A stretch of 64,000 nucleotides of DNA from Huiozyma naganishii CBS 8797 (Eukaryota > Ascomycota > Saccharomycetes > Saccharomycetales > Saccharomycetaceae), in the NCBI RefSeq assembly GCF_000348985.1, contig NC_035927.1, positions 558,001 to 622,000 on the forward strand, written 5' to 3'. Shown piece after piece: positions 39,336 through 48,942 of this stretch. Numbering within the stretch: position 1 is the first letter of the stretch; each line of letters opens with the position of its first letter. The notes under the pieces are model-generated. The model saw nothing but the letters and a program-made list of their open reading frames with translations, had not been told where the DNA came from and did not search any database. The translations under genes and the position numbers were made by a program.

Positions 39336-39920
39336 TCAGATGTCGCCGTTGTACTCGGCGAGTTTCGTAGCACACTCGCGTCTGAGCAGTTTCAGTTTCG
39401 TGTCCTCAGGCTGCAAGGCGAGCCCCCTCTCGCAGCAGGCGGTGGCCTCCAGCCACTGGCCCAACTTGAGTAGACAGTCCGTCTTGCGGATGAACACGTC
39501 CGGGGACACGACCCCTGTGCCGAGCATGAACTCCAGGTCCTGCAGCGCGTCGAGGTGTTTCCCCAGGACAAGCTGCAGATCGATCTTCTGTCTGAGCATC
39601 ATTTGAAGTTCCTGGAGCTGGATGGCGAAGGCCTCGTAGGGAGCGCGTGTGCGGCGAGCCATCTCCACGGCGAGCGTGACGTTCTTGAGGGATTCCTGTA
39701 GTTTCCCCTGCTTCGTGTTCGCGACTGAGGACTCGAACAGGTTGCGGATGAGCTTTGTGTGCTTGTCATTGGGCTGTGGGGTCACGGCGGCGACGTTCGA
39801 CTCTGCGATAAGAGCCTTGGACAGTTTGTTCACTTGTTCTGCGTTGATGCGCAGCATGGGCGACACCTCGGTGCCCTCGAAGTCCACGAGTTTCGAGTTC
39901 TCGTTGTAAACCAGCGCCAT
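39336..39920 (-). CDS. SEC72: Sec72, Sec63-complex subunit (TPR protein)
   Basis: Predicted 194 aa (S. cerevisiae 193), a cytosolic subunit of the Sec62/63 complex for post-translational translocation into the ER; it docks Hsp70. The N-terminal segment (MALVYNENSKLVDFEG) is followed by TPR-like helices at about 60-190 (KLIRNLFESSVANTKQGKLQ, VFIRKTDCLLKLGQWLEAT, CERGLALQPEDTKLK). No membrane span, as expected. Tandem with GCD7 (146 bp apart) and downstream of GSP1, as in YLR291C-YLR293C. Confidence 0.96.
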   Translation of the reverse strand: MALVYNENSKLVDFEGTEVSPMLRINAEQVNKLSKALIAESNVAAVTPQPNDKHTKLIRNLFESSVANTKQGKLQESLKNVTLAVEMARRTRAPYEAFAIQLQELQMMLRQKIDLQLVLGKHLDALQDLEFMLGTGVVSPDVFIRKTDCLLKLGQWLEATACCERGLALQPEDTKLKLLRRECATKLAEYNGDI

Positions 39921-40088
39921 CTCTTGGGGTCCTGTGGTGTTGTGGTCGTTGTTGGCTGGTAAAACTTTTCACAACTTAATAAGAGCGAGCAATCAACAGT
40001 ATAATTTGGTACATACTTTCTATGCAATTGTGCGTGATGTTGAGTAAAATTTGTATATATGTAATATAACATAGAGAGACGGGGGTGA

Positions 40089-40751
40089 TCACAAGTCAGC
40101 GTCGTCCTCGTCTGGAAGTGGCAAAGCGGTGGCTTGCTCCATTTCCTGCTGGTACTGTTGCATTAGTTGTTCGTCGACTTGGACCTCTGGTGGGGCCAGT
40201 GCTGGGGACGCGACAAACTCCAGTTGTGGGTTCCCAGCCAGTTTTCTCGCCAACCACAAGAAAGGTTTCTCGAAGTTGTAGTTGGACTTTGCCGAGATGT
40301 CGTAGTATTGCAAGTTCTTCTTTCTGTGGAAAGTGATTGTCTTGGCCTTTACTTTACGTTCCTTGACGTCGACTTTGTTCCCGCAGAGCACGATGGGGAT
40401 GTTCTCACAGACACGGACCAAGTCTCTGTGCCAGTTTGGGACGTTCTTGTAAGTGATACGGGAGGTGACGTCGAACATGATGATGGCACACTGCGCGTTG
40501 ATGTAGTACCCGTCTCTTAGCCCGCCGAACTTCTCCTGGCCAGCGGTGTCCCAACAGTCAAACTTGATCTCACCGAAGTTCGTGTAGAAGGATAGCGGGT
40601 GCACCTCGACACCAATGGTCGCGATGTACTTCTTCTCGAACTCACCGGTCAAATGTCTCTTCACGAAGGTGGTCTTCCCGGTACCACCGTCACCGACTAG
40701 CACCAGCTTGAAAGTGGGGACTTCCCCTTGTTGAGCGACAGGAGCGGACAT
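40089..40751 (-). CDS. GSP1: Gsp1, yeast Ran GTPase
   Basis: Predicted 220 aa (S. cerevisiae 219). Ran governs nucleocytoplasmic transport direction. G1 GDGGTGKT is at 20-27, then the effector region, DTAGQE, NKVD and SAK motifs, and the acidic C-terminus DEDDADL. The ATG at 40751 is chosen for the conserved [15 protein letters not shown] start; the long upstream extension is promoter DNA. A CACGTG E-box lies 200 bp upstream. This is the YLR293C position; GSP2 is the ohnologue elsewhere in S. cerevisiae. Confidence 0.98.
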   Translation of the reverse strand: MSAPVAQQGEVPTFKLVLVGDGGTGKTTFVKRHLTGEFEKKYIATIGVEVHPLSFYTNFGEIKFDCWDTAGQEKFGGLRDGYYINAQCAIIMFDVTSRITYKNVPNWHRDLVRVCENIPIVLCGNKVDVKERKVKAKTITFHRKKNLQYYDISAKSNYNFEKPFLWLARKLAGNPQLEFVASPALAPPEVQVDEQLMQQYQQEMEQATALPLPDEDDADL

Positions 40752-41672
40752 ACTGCGGTTGCTTGCTTTATTTGCTTGTGGTTGTGGTGACTGCTTGTAG
40801 TGCAGTGAAGGAAGTAACAGATCGAAGATTGAAATTTTTGAACAAAAAACTGGGAAAGAAGGAAAAACGCAGCAACAAAAAATTTTCTGTCGTTGTATAC
40901 GGCCCTCGTGTGGCGTGATGTGTGTGCGACGTGCGACGTGCAAAGTGATATCACGTGACGCCCCCAAGCTCATCAACAAGCTAGATGTGCTGCATACGCT
41001 ATAGTCTGTCGAACCAGTGACAGCCACGAATACGACCAACACTACTCCATTGGCCAAGAAGCATGCCTGCTGTGACTGTACCGGAACAGCAGCTACCACT
41101 CCTGGTCAGTTCCCATGAGCCCGCAGGCTGTGTCAGCGCTTAAACCGCAAGGTCTGTACAAGAGGTATACAGATAGAAGCTCGCATCCGGGTAACAAAAA
41201 GGGGTCTCCATTGGCGGAATGCAATACCGCACCAGGGTCTCAGACCGTTTGGGCGCCGGCCACTGGCGGTACTTCCACAGCGGTACCCTTGGTCCTGGAC
41301 CCAACAACCGCACCCTGTAGCACGGCACCCGGGCAAACACACCGCCGCCCTACAGCCGCTCGCTCGGACCGCGGGCCCCTATTACTTAAACACCGGCCTC
41401 TTTTTCGCTTCGGGCTCGAGGTGACAGCGCGCGGAGAGATCGCCGCAGGGCTGTCGTTCGTACCGTCTTTATGCCGCGGTCGCTAGCCGCAGGGTTTTCC
41501 CGGATAGGAGTAGTGAGTGATTTGGAGGTTCCGATGCGTCGGTCGGGTTGGCTCGTACAGGCGTGGGTATATGAATATATATATATATGTGTATGTGGGT
41601 CGGTGACCTTGCGTCTGGCGTGCGTTGCGTGGCAGAGGTTGTGCTGCACTGTGCCAGGAACAACAACGCTCG
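40752..41672. other. Intergenic, GSP1 promoter to YLR297W-like gene
   Basis: 921 bp, G+C-rich toward the right end. Contains a 7-bp inverted repeat (CTGCTGT 41067-41073 and ACAGCAG 41086-41092). S. cerevisiae has ATP14 (YLR295C) in this interval; I find no ORF resembling it on either strand, so it is absent here. Confidence 0.55.
40951..40958. promoter_or_regulatory. CACGTG (Cbf1-type) site upstream of GSP1
   Basis: TCACGTGA, the palindromic Cbf1 preferred E-box, 200 bp upstream of the GSP1 ATG. Two GCGACGTG direct repeats precede it. Confidence 0.5.
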
Positions 41673-41924
41673 ATGAACACCTGGAAGGACTCGCTGCTCA
41701 GCACGCTCTGGCAGGATATAGACGCCGCGGGAGTCGCCGATGCAACCGTCGCTGCGGGCAGTGCGGCCCCTCTCCAGGATATAGAGAACATATGCGTCGT
41801 CGTCGCCGTCTGGTTCGTCGTGTGTCTCCTGGTGGTGCTCTCGCTCAGTTTCGGGGCGTGTCTGTACTTGTCCCTCACGGGGATGCTCTGCAGAGAGGAA
41901 TCTACAGATATAGAGAAACAGTAG
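41673..41924 (+). CDS. Small single-span membrane protein, YLR297W-like
   Basis: Predicted 83 aa starting MNTWKDSLLSTLWQ, with an acidic hinge (DIENI) and one long hydrophobic segment (CVVVAVWFVVCLLVVLSLSF, about 43-62), then a short cytosolic tail. S. cerevisiae YLR297W, a 129-aa protein of unknown function at the same place (plus strand, beside YHC1), has the same order: acidic L/I-E-N-I then one transmembrane helix near the C-terminus. The call rests on position and layout, with weak sequence similarity and a shorter N-terminus. It could be a chance ORF in G+C-rich DNA. Confidence 0.5.
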   Translation: MNTWKDSLLSTLWQDIDAAGVADATVAAGSAAPLQDIENICVVVAVWFVVCLLVVLSLSFGACLYLSLTGMLCREESTDIEKQ

Positions 41925-42006
41925 GAGCCCTGCACGAGGGGCCCATTTAACGAGTCTTAATGATAACAAATATCCGCATATAATGATACACTATATATTT
42001 AATACA

Positions 42007-42036
42007 ATGCTAATGCTAATGCTAATTCTAATCCTA
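42007..42036 (-). repeat. Hexamer repeat TTAGNA giving five in-frame TAG codons after YHC1
   Basis: On the minus strand the YHC1 stop TAG (42036-42034) is followed in frame by GAT TAG AAT TAG CAT TAG CAT TAG CAT. TAGs therefore lie at 42034, 42028, 42022, 42016 and 42010, every second codon. Confidence 0.95.
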
Positions 42037-42657
42037 ATACCGCCTTCTCTTTGCACTGCGCTGCTCGTGGGCAACGATCCGCTTTCGGGAGTCCCTGGCT
42101 GCTTGTGCGTGGTGTTGAGGGCCGCCGTGGAACACACTGCGTTTCGGGACAGTGCTGCTCCATGCGGATAGCACGAGTGGCGGTGCCAGTGGTGTTGTGC
42201 TCTGCAACAGCCCATCGAACTCCGCGTCGCGCGGGGCCTGCGTCCCAACACCACCAGGGGTGCGAGTGTTGGCACGCTGCGGGAGCTGGCTCGAGGCAAC
42301 CCCGCTCGCTATGTCGAACCGGTTCTCGCTGATGAATACACGGTTGTAACCGGGACTGCCCCGGTACAACGAGGACAGGCCAGCAAGCGGGTACAGCGAT
42401 GGCACCCGGCGCTTGGCACGCTTCTCTCGCCTCGTCAGGAGACTCCCGGGTTCTATCTTCACCTCGGTGGCACCCGCTGTTCGCTTGGTCTTCCCCCTGC
42501 GCCCACGACTCCGCTTCCCATCCTGCTCCAGCTGTTTGTTCCGGTAGTAGTCAGCAACCACGCGCAGATGGTTCTTACCGACCAGATGTGACTTGCGCAC
42601 ACTCAACGTGTCGTGCGTCAAGTACGAGTGGCAGTACTCGCAGTAATACCGCGCCAT
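42034..42657 (-). CDS. YHC1: Yhc1, U1 snRNP-C protein
   Basis: Predicted 207 aa (S. cerevisiae 231). U1-C stabilises the U1 snRNA/5' splice-site duplex in early spliceosomes. The N-terminal C2H2 zinc finger is nearly invariant: MARYYCEYCHSYLTHDTLSV, with Cys6, Cys9, His24 and His30. The rest is basic and Arg-rich, with conserved SPGYNRVFISENRFDI and SQLPQRAN blocks, and ends KRRRY just short of the S. cerevisiae end. The in-frame ATG at 42657 is preferred over 42663 because MxRYYCEYC is the family start. It is divergent from ECM38. Confidence 0.96.
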   Translation of the reverse strand: MARYYCEYCHSYLTHDTLSVRKSHLVGKNHLRVVADYYRNKQLEQDGKRSRGRRGKTKRTAGATEVKIEPGSLLTRREKRAKRRVPSLYPLAGLSSLYRGSPGYNRVFISENRFDIASGVASSQLPQRANTRTPGGVGTQAPRDAEFDGLLQSTTPLAPPLVLSAWSSTVPKRSVFHGGPQHHAQAARDSRKRIVAHEQRSAKRRRY

Positions 42658-42886
42658 CGCCACCGCTATCGTGCACGCAGATCTACAGAACCAAAGAGGC
42701 TGACTACCTGTGGCTCAGTGTGTCTCTCCATTATCCACTTTTTTATCTTTTTTTCTCTCTCGCTTAGATAAGCAGATAGACGGGTCCCACACTCATCGGT
42801 ATTGTGTTATATATAATAAGGTTGTGGTGGGACCGTTCTGGTGCTGGTGTTTCAGTCGCAGAGCAGTAACCACAAGCACACTACAG

Positions 42887-44707
42887 ATGGTCACTGTACG
42901 TGCACTCACAGTGACTCTCGCAGCATTGCTCTCGTGCGTGTTCGGGTCCGCGCTGGATCTGTTCGCAAGGACCCTGCCCTCGCACAACATCGACATCAGC
43001 CCGCTAGACAGAAACGCAACGCTCACACCGTCAAGGAAACTCTGTCTGAGGGGCGACCACGGCGCCATATCCTCGGACTCGCAACTCTGCAACGAACTCG
43101 TCCACGATAAGATCGTGCTCAAGTTCCCCGAATCCAACGCGGCAGACCATGCAGTGACACTCGCGCTGTGTCTTGGGATGGTCCACTTCTTCAACAGCGG
43201 AGTAGGTGGCGGTGGGTACGCAGTGGTGCACAACCACGGCGCCCGCGGTGGTGACTGGACAGCGGATTTCCGCGAGACGGCCCCACGCCGCGCCACAGAG
43301 GACATGTTCTCCGACCCATCGCAGTCCAAAGTTGGTGGCCTCGCCGTCGCGGTCCCGGGGGAACTCAGCGGCGCGTACGAGTTGTACCGCAGCATGGGCA
43401 GCGGGACCGTCCAATGGGCACAACTGCTCGAACCGGTCATTACACTGGGTAACGACGGCTGGCCCGTCGGGGAGGCCCTCGAGGCCGCGTTGGTCGCGTA
43501 CGAAAGTGTATTTCTTGCGGTTCCGGACTCCTGGGGGTTTGTGCTCAACTCGACGCGCACTGGCGTGCTCAGGAGAGGCGACTGGATCAAGAGACCCGCG
43601 CTGGCGAACACGCTGCAGATTCTAGCGACGAACGGGTCCGCTGCGCCCTTCTACGACCCTCGAGGACCACTCGTCGAGTCCATGGTCCGGAGTGTCGCCA
43701 GTGAGGGCGGGCTCCTTGCACCAGAGGACTTCGCGGACTATACAGTCCACGTCACACCCGCTTTAAAGAGACGCATCAGGTGTGGTTTCGCGTACGCCCC
43801 GGATAACGACCTCACCGTCGTCACAAGCAGCGGGTCCAGTTCCGGTGCCGCGTTGCTCTCCGCACTTGGGATCATGGACGTCAACCGCGTGCACCCAGGA
43901 GGAGACTACACTGCAAAGACGACTTTCCAACTCGTTGAGGCGATGAAGTGGATGGCGAGCGCCAGAAGCAGGCTCGGGGACTACGAAGGGGTCGAGCTGC
44001 CCGCACGGATCGCACAGTTGCTCGAGGACAAGTGGATCAAGAACGCGATCCAATCCACTGCGGAGCGGAACTCCACAATGGCGAACTACACCGCGTACGA
44101 GCCCCTGTACGAGATCAACGAACCCCATGGCACTGCCCACTTTAGCGTCGTGGACTCTCGTGGGAACGCCGTCTCTCTAACGACCACTATCAACCTGCTA
44201 TTCGGGTCCCTTGTACACGACACGACCACTGGTGTGATCTTCAATAACGAGATGGACGATTTCGCGCAAAGGCACCGGTCAAACAGTTTCGACTTGGCAC
44301 CGTCCGCTTACAACCTGATCGCGCCGGGGAAGCGGCCACTGTCGTCTACCGCACCGACAGTCGTGCTGAACGAGTACGGCCGCCCAGACCTCGTCATCGG
44401 TGCGTCCGGCGGGTCCCGGATCACGACAAGCATCCTGCAGGGGATCATCAGACAGTACTGGTACCAGATGCCGTTGCTCGAGACTGTCGCGTACCCTCGT
44501 GTGCACCACCAGCTGCTCCCTGACGTGCTCGAGGTGGAGAGCCGTGCGATGATGGGCAAGGAGATCGTTGGAGAACTGCAAGCGATGGGGTACACAGTCC
44601 GGGAGGCTGCTCCGAAGTCCGTGCTGAACGCGATCAAGCGGGTCGGCACCTCGTGGGCCGCAGTGAGCGACTACTGGCGCAAGCGCGGGGTCGCCGTGGC
44701 GTACTAG
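42887..44707 (+). CDS. ECM38: Ecm38, gamma-glutamyl transpeptidase
   Basis: Predicted 606 aa (S. cerevisiae 660). Vacuolar glutathione-degrading Ntn-hydrolase, made as a precursor and self-cleaved. A hydrophobic signal/anchor is at about 5-22. The Ntn nucleophile is Thr416 in [12 protein letters not shown], where the small subunit begins. Conserved [15 protein letters not shown] and [14 protein letters not shown] segments are visible. Several N-glycosylation sequons occur. ATG 42887 is used because it starts the signal sequence; upstream in-frame Mets lack leader character. Codons are strongly C/G-ending. The order YHC1-ECM38-EXG1 equals YLR298C-YLR299W-YLR300W. Confidence 0.97.
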   Translation: MVTVRALTVTLAALLSCVFGSALDLFARTLPSHNIDISPLDRNATLTPSRKLCLRGDHGAISSDSQLCNELVHDKIVLKFPESNAADHAVTLALCLGMVHFFNSGVGGGGYAVVHNHGARGGDWTADFRETAPRRATEDMFSDPSQSKVGGLAVAVPGELSGAYELYRSMGSGTVQWAQLLEPVITLGNDGWPVGEALEAALVAYESVFLAVPDSWGFVLNSTRTGVLRRGDWIKRPALANTLQILATNGSAAPFYDPRGPLVESMVRSVASEGGLLAPEDFADYTVHVTPALKRRIRCGFAYAPDNDLTVVTSSGSSSGAALLSALGIMDVNRVHPGGDYTAKTTFQLVEAMKWMASARSRLGDYEGVELPARIAQLLEDKWIKNAIQSTAERNSTMANYTAYEPLYEINEPHGTAHFSVVDSRGNAVSLTTTINLLFGSLVHDTTTGVIFNNEMDDFAQRHRSNSFDLAPSAYNLIAPGKRPLSSTAPTVVLNEYGRPDLVIGASGGSRITTSILQGIIRQYWYQMPLLETVAYPRVHHQLLPDVLEVESRAMMGKEIVGELQAMGYTVREAAPKSVLNAIKRVGTSWAAVSDYWRKRGVAVAY

Positions 44708-45651
44708 CAAGCGTCAAGATATAATAGCACAGCACAGTGTATTCTAATTATAGCACCCTCTGCTTCGCTGCAGATAACTAATAATAGCAAGAACCAGGTC
44801 CGACTGTATGAACAATGGGAGCCTTCTCCTGAAGGGTTATCCAGTACACTATTAATTTTTTTTGTCAAAAGCAGTAAAAATAGCAATTGCTGGGTTTGTC
44901 TCAATTGAGTCTGAAACTGCGGTGCGGGGGGGAAACAAGCCATCTGTTTTATTGTTGCTTTACCACAACGACAGCACGCTGTGAGACAGTCTCACCCCCG
45001 GACTGTCAACACCTGTTACCGACCGCTCTCTTGCTCCCGCTCTTGCTCTTGCTCCCACCACCACGGGCCTCACACAAGCCCGAAACGCGACGCTGACTTT
45101 AGCACCTGAAATACTTCCGAATGCGGTAAAAACACTCTTCGAGAGGCCGAAACTTCGTGTTTTTCTTCGTTTTCGTTTCTTTTTTCTTGTTTACTTTTCT
45201 CGGACACGTCCGGTGCTGCGGCGGTTTCTGTGGTCGAGGCATTCCGCTGCGTTTGTCAATAAAGAAAAGAAAGAAAAATGGGCGATGGCAGCTGCTTTTT
45301 CCGTTTTCGGCCCGTGCTTTTGATCTCGGTTCGCATACAGGCGAGCGGAGCCTGTGGCATGGAATGACGAATATTTGCCAATCCCGCAGGCGTTCTCCCA
45401 GTCATCCTGATCCCGATCCCGTTGGTATTGTCTCGGAGGGCTCGTTACAATGTTTGTTGAGACAAAAATAAACAAAGTGCAAACGAGCCGTGTTGGGTTG
45501 TGTGTTTTCTTTCTTTCATAGTCTGTCAGATTGATCGTATATAAACCCAGCTTGTATCCTCTCAACATTCTCTGTTTCTTTCAGCAAGTGTTTCAGTCTC
45601 GGGATTTTGAAACAGGAAACCAAACTCACTAAGCTTCGTACATAAGTAAAT
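44708..45651. other. ECM38-EXG1 intergenic
   Basis: 944 bp with ECM38 3' UTR and EXG1 promoter. A TATATAAA lies near the EXG1 start. A gapped GACAGT/ACTGTC inverted repeat occurs near 44980-45005. No gene is supported. Confidence 0.5.
45538..45545 (+). promoter_or_regulatory. TATA box of EXG1
   Basis: TATATAAA, 107 bp upstream of the ATG at 45652. Confidence 0.65.
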
Positions 45652-46991
45652 ATGGTTTCGTTCAATTCATTGCTGGCATCGGTCAGCGTGATGGTGAGCG
45701 CAGCGACGGTCCTAGCGTCGCCAGTCCCTCTGAAAAATGAAAACGCGTGCAATTCATGCACGAGAAGAACGAGAAACGGTTCTACAACTACGACACTCCA
45801 CAGAACCCAATCAGAGGTGTCAACATCGGTGGGTGGTTGGTGCTAGAACCGTACATCACGCCATCGCTGTTCGAGGCCTTCAGGACAAACAACTACAACG
45901 ACGACGGCATCCCAGTCGACGAGTACCACTACTGTGAGCAACTGGGCTACGACGAGGCTAAGAGCAGACTAGAACAGCATTGGAGCTCCTTCTACACAGA
46001 GAAGGACTTTGCCAACATCGCCTCGCAAGGTTTCAACTTGGTCAGAATCCCTATCGGGTACTGGGCCTTCCAAGTGTTGCCCACAGACCCTTACGTCAGC
46101 GAGATCCAGGAACACTATTTGGACCAAGCGATCCAGTGGGCTGAAAACAACGGGCTCAAAGTCTGGGTCGATCTTCACGGTGCCGTCGGGTCCCAGAACG
46201 GGTTCGATAACTCCGGGTTGAGAGACTGCATCAAGTTCTTGGAGGAGGAAAACTTGAACGTCACTAACTCCGTATTGAACTACGTGCTAACTAAATACTC
46301 CGACGAGAAGTACCTGGACACAGTCATCGGTATTGAACTGATCAACGAACCCTTGGGGGAAGCTTTGGACATGGACAAGATGAAGAACGACTACTTACTC
46401 CCAGCGTACAACCACGTCAGAAACAACCTCAACAGCAACCAGGTCATCATCATCCACGACGCGTTCCAGCCATACAACTACTGGGATGACTTCCTACCAC
46501 CAAGTGGTGAGTCCTGGGGGGTCACCATCGACCACCACCATTACCAAGTGTTCGCCCCTGACCAACTGGACAACCAGTTCGAAAACAAGATCCACACCGC
46601 CTGTGAGTGGGGGAACGGGGTCTTGGACGAGTCCCACTGGTCTGTCGCAGGTGAGTTCTCAGCCGCGTTGACCGACTGTACCAAATGGTTGAACGGTGTC
46701 GGTGTCGGCCACCGTTACGACGGGTCCTTCAACAGAGGCGAGGGCCAGACGTCGTACTACATCGGTTCCTGTGAGGACAACGAGAACATCTTCTCGTGGT
46801 CCGAGGAAAGGAAAGTCAACACCAGGAAATTCGTCGAAGCTGAATTGGACGCCTTCGAAAAGAGAGGTGGCTGGATCATATGGTGCTACAAGACAGAAAC
46901 GAGTATCGAATGGGGGGTCGACAGACTGATCGCCAACGGCCTGTTCCCTCAACCAATAACGGACAGACAGTACCCAGGTCAATGTGATTGA
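45652..46991 (+). CDS. EXG1: Exg1, exo-1,3-beta-glucanase, with a frameshift after the signal peptide
   Basis: GH5 cell-wall exoglucanase. ATG 45652 starts a good signal peptide and pro-region, [20 protein letters not shown] then [11 protein letters not shown], in one frame. The mature enzyme is in another frame from about 45747: [34 protein letters not shown], the catalytic acid in ELINEPLG and nucleophile in AGEFSAAL, to a stop at 46991. The mature part is intact (about 413 aa) with good codon usage. One base missing near 45747 (or two extra) separates the parts; a single added G at GCG^TGC would give N-A-V-Q-F and restore the family's N-A/I-Q-F context. No splice signals explain it. Without repair the product would be a short peptide, or a cytosolic form from Met at 45756. 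Confidence 0.88.
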
Positions 46992-47500
46992 TCGGCAGCC
47001 GATTGGACTAAAGTTTCTCTTTAACACGATCCCTCACTATTTCGCATTTTTTCATCACAGAATACTAGGCCACTTTGCCTATACAATTCCAGTTCTTCGC
47101 TGCACGTAACCTCAAGATAATACGTCGTGCGTGCAGCTTGTAAACCTTTTCCCCGCTGGCTTTAAACGGTGCAGTGGGGGATATGGGTAATCGCTCCTAT
47201 ATATAATTATACGTATGTATCAGCCATAATCTCAACGTACACTTGATAGAGAGATTGGCAGACACTAATACATTTTAAAACTACACAAGTGTACTCGCTG
47301 CAGCTCACTGTCAAAGAGCATAGCGTGACTCAGTTCGAGACGCCCGGAACAACATGGCTGCAGGTATTTTTCCGAGAAGAGAATAATATCCCTCGGAAAA
47401 TGCCACGTTATATAAGAGTCGTGCTGGTGAGCAACGCCAATAACCGTTTGTTGGATTCCTAATTCCCACGGCTTCACACAGCGCACACACCCGGGAGATA
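46992..47500. other. EXG1-HRI1 intergenic
   Basis: 509 bp of terminator and promoter DNA, A+T-rich. No gene or clear site is seen. Confidence 0.5.
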
Positions 47501-48232
47501 ATGCCAGCTATCTGTAAGAGAGTGTTATTCGAGGCCGGCGGGAACGTCAACGAGAGAACGTTGACTCTGTCGTCTGTTTCCAACGACGGCCACTACATTT
47601 CCGTTCGTCCTCTGGTGAAGAAGAACACCGAGGCGGAACGGGAGTTCCCCTTCGAGTGGGTGTTTGCCGGTACGAAGGACCACATCGAGGTCACGAACGA
47701 AACCGATGGGGTCACGCAGAAGCAAGTCTTTGATTTTTGGCTGGACACGAACGTCTACTTGGGAATCTCCAACACACACAGGGGGAAAGTGCACACTAAA
47801 TGGACCACTTGGGAATCTGGGCTGCTGCTGGAACAAGGTACCGTTTTCCCATTCGGGAAGGACGGCGAAGGTGTCGATTTCAAAGAGCTGTGGCAGCCTA
47901 TCGACGCCAACAGGGACGAATTGGTCATCCAGGACAAACTCGAGTCACAGGGGAGATCGGTCACTTTCAAAGTCGATAACAACGAGTATTTCGGTCTTGT
48001 AGTTGTTGTCGGAAAGTGGGTCCAGGGATTCTTGGCGAAGAAGAACGGGGGATCGAAAAGAGACTTGAACTTTGTAAGACTGGTCGAGTCCGCGTTTGCA
48101 GGGAAGTACACCACTTTGGAACGCTACGGCGTGGACGCGGACAAGTTCCCATGTGAATTTGACACTGTTAAGAAGGGTGACCACGTAACCGCCAACGGAG
48201 TTCAATGGGAAGTTATCGAAGCGCACCTCTAA
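47501..48232 (+). CDS. HRI1: Hri1, Hrr25-interacting protein
   Basis: Predicted 243 aa (S. cerevisiae 244). Hri1 binds the kinase Hrr25 and has been linked to the Sec translocon; its biochemical role is not known. The beta-rich sequence (LTLSSVSNDGHYISVRP, FPFEWVFAGT, FDFWLDTNVYLG, THRGKVHT) matches the family throughout, as does GDHVTANGVQWEVIEAHL at the end. It is the last gene of the S. cerevisiae chromosome XII block in this window. It is followed after 402 bp by a tRNA gene. Confidence 0.95.
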   Translation: MPAICKRVLFEAGGNVNERTLTLSSVSNDGHYISVRPLVKKNTEAEREFPFEWVFAGTKDHIEVTNETDGVTQKQVFDFWLDTNVYLGISNTHRGKVHTKWTTWESGLLLEQGTVFPFGKDGEGVDFKELWQPIDANRDELVIQDKLESQGRSVTFKVDNNEYFGLVVVVGKWVQGFLAKKNGGSKRDLNFVRLVESAFAGKYTTLERYGVDADKFPCEFDTVKKGDHVTANGVQWEVIEAHL

Positions 48233-48634
48233 TTCGGTAGCAGGCTAATTCTAGCCAATGTGTATATCTATATACATATAATACAGAGATATATTGTTTT
48301 CTCAGTTAAGATAAAATATTGGAAAGGTAAGAAGAGAGAGCGGTCATACCTGTGTTGATCACTTTCGTTCCAGTAACATCTGTCTAAATGTAACAGTTGA
48401 CTACAAATCCTTGTTAGTGAAAGAAGACCATTGGTGTAATTCGTATTCCTGTTCGAGTTCTGCTCCGTAACAGCGCAATCTCCCCTTTCCCCCTTGTGTA
48501 AATGTATCCCAGATGTTAAACAGTGCCTAATGTACTCTTCCACTGCACGTCAAACCAACAAGTTGTACTATAACCGCGTGATCAATAAGGCTATTTATAA
48601 CAGGCCCACCAAAATTAAATTTTATAGATTTCTA
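48233..48634. other. HRI1-tRNA intergenic, synteny break
   Basis: 402 bp between the chromosome XII-type and chromosome VII-type blocks. I see no retrotransposon LTR. No gene is supported. Confidence 0.45.
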
Positions 48635-48703
48635 TCCGATATAGTGTAACGGCTATCACATCACGCTTTCACCGTGAGATCGGGTTCGACTCCCGTTTCG
48701 GAG
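48635..48703 (+). tRNA. tRNA-Glu (UUC), shortened, possibly non-functional
   Basis: The 5' part TCCGATATAGTGTAACGGC and the anticodon arm CACGCTTTCACCGTG (anticodon TTC) match yeast tRNA-Glu. The 3' half is shorter than usual: 69 nt including the discriminator, against about 72. The T-stem has only four clean pairs (CGGG/CCCG). The variable loop is two or three bases. The acceptor has a T640-T697 mismatch. Box A and box B (GGTTCGACTCC) are intact and a T7 terminator follows, so Pol III transcription is likely, but the folded product may be unstable. Confidence 0.8.
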
Positions 48704-48704
48704 G

Positions 48705-48711
48705 TTTTTTT
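48705..48711 (+). terminator. Pol III terminator of tRNA-Glu
   Basis: Seven T immediately after the tRNA 3' end. Confidence 0.85.
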
Positions 48712-48942
48712 ACCCCTCACGCTGCCCCCCGCTTCTCTTTTTCCCAAAACGGAAAGATCCCTTCAAACTTTTTTTTTTGTCTTTTCGCAAAAGAAAATTT
48801 TCCGTCTTCGCAAAATTCAAATATTTTTTATCTTTTTTTTGTTCAAAGGATTAAAAAGGAGCGATTGTTTGCTTCTGTCACTCCGTTGTCACTGCATTGT
48901 AGGGTCTATTCATCAGACACACGCACCCCTACACCTGGAACG

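Noticed and set aside
41469..41969. 166-codon minus-strand ORF as ATP14 or another gene
   Set aside because: Sequence is unlike ATP14, is on the opposite strand to the better-supported YLR297W-like frame, and reads through a TA-rich tract.
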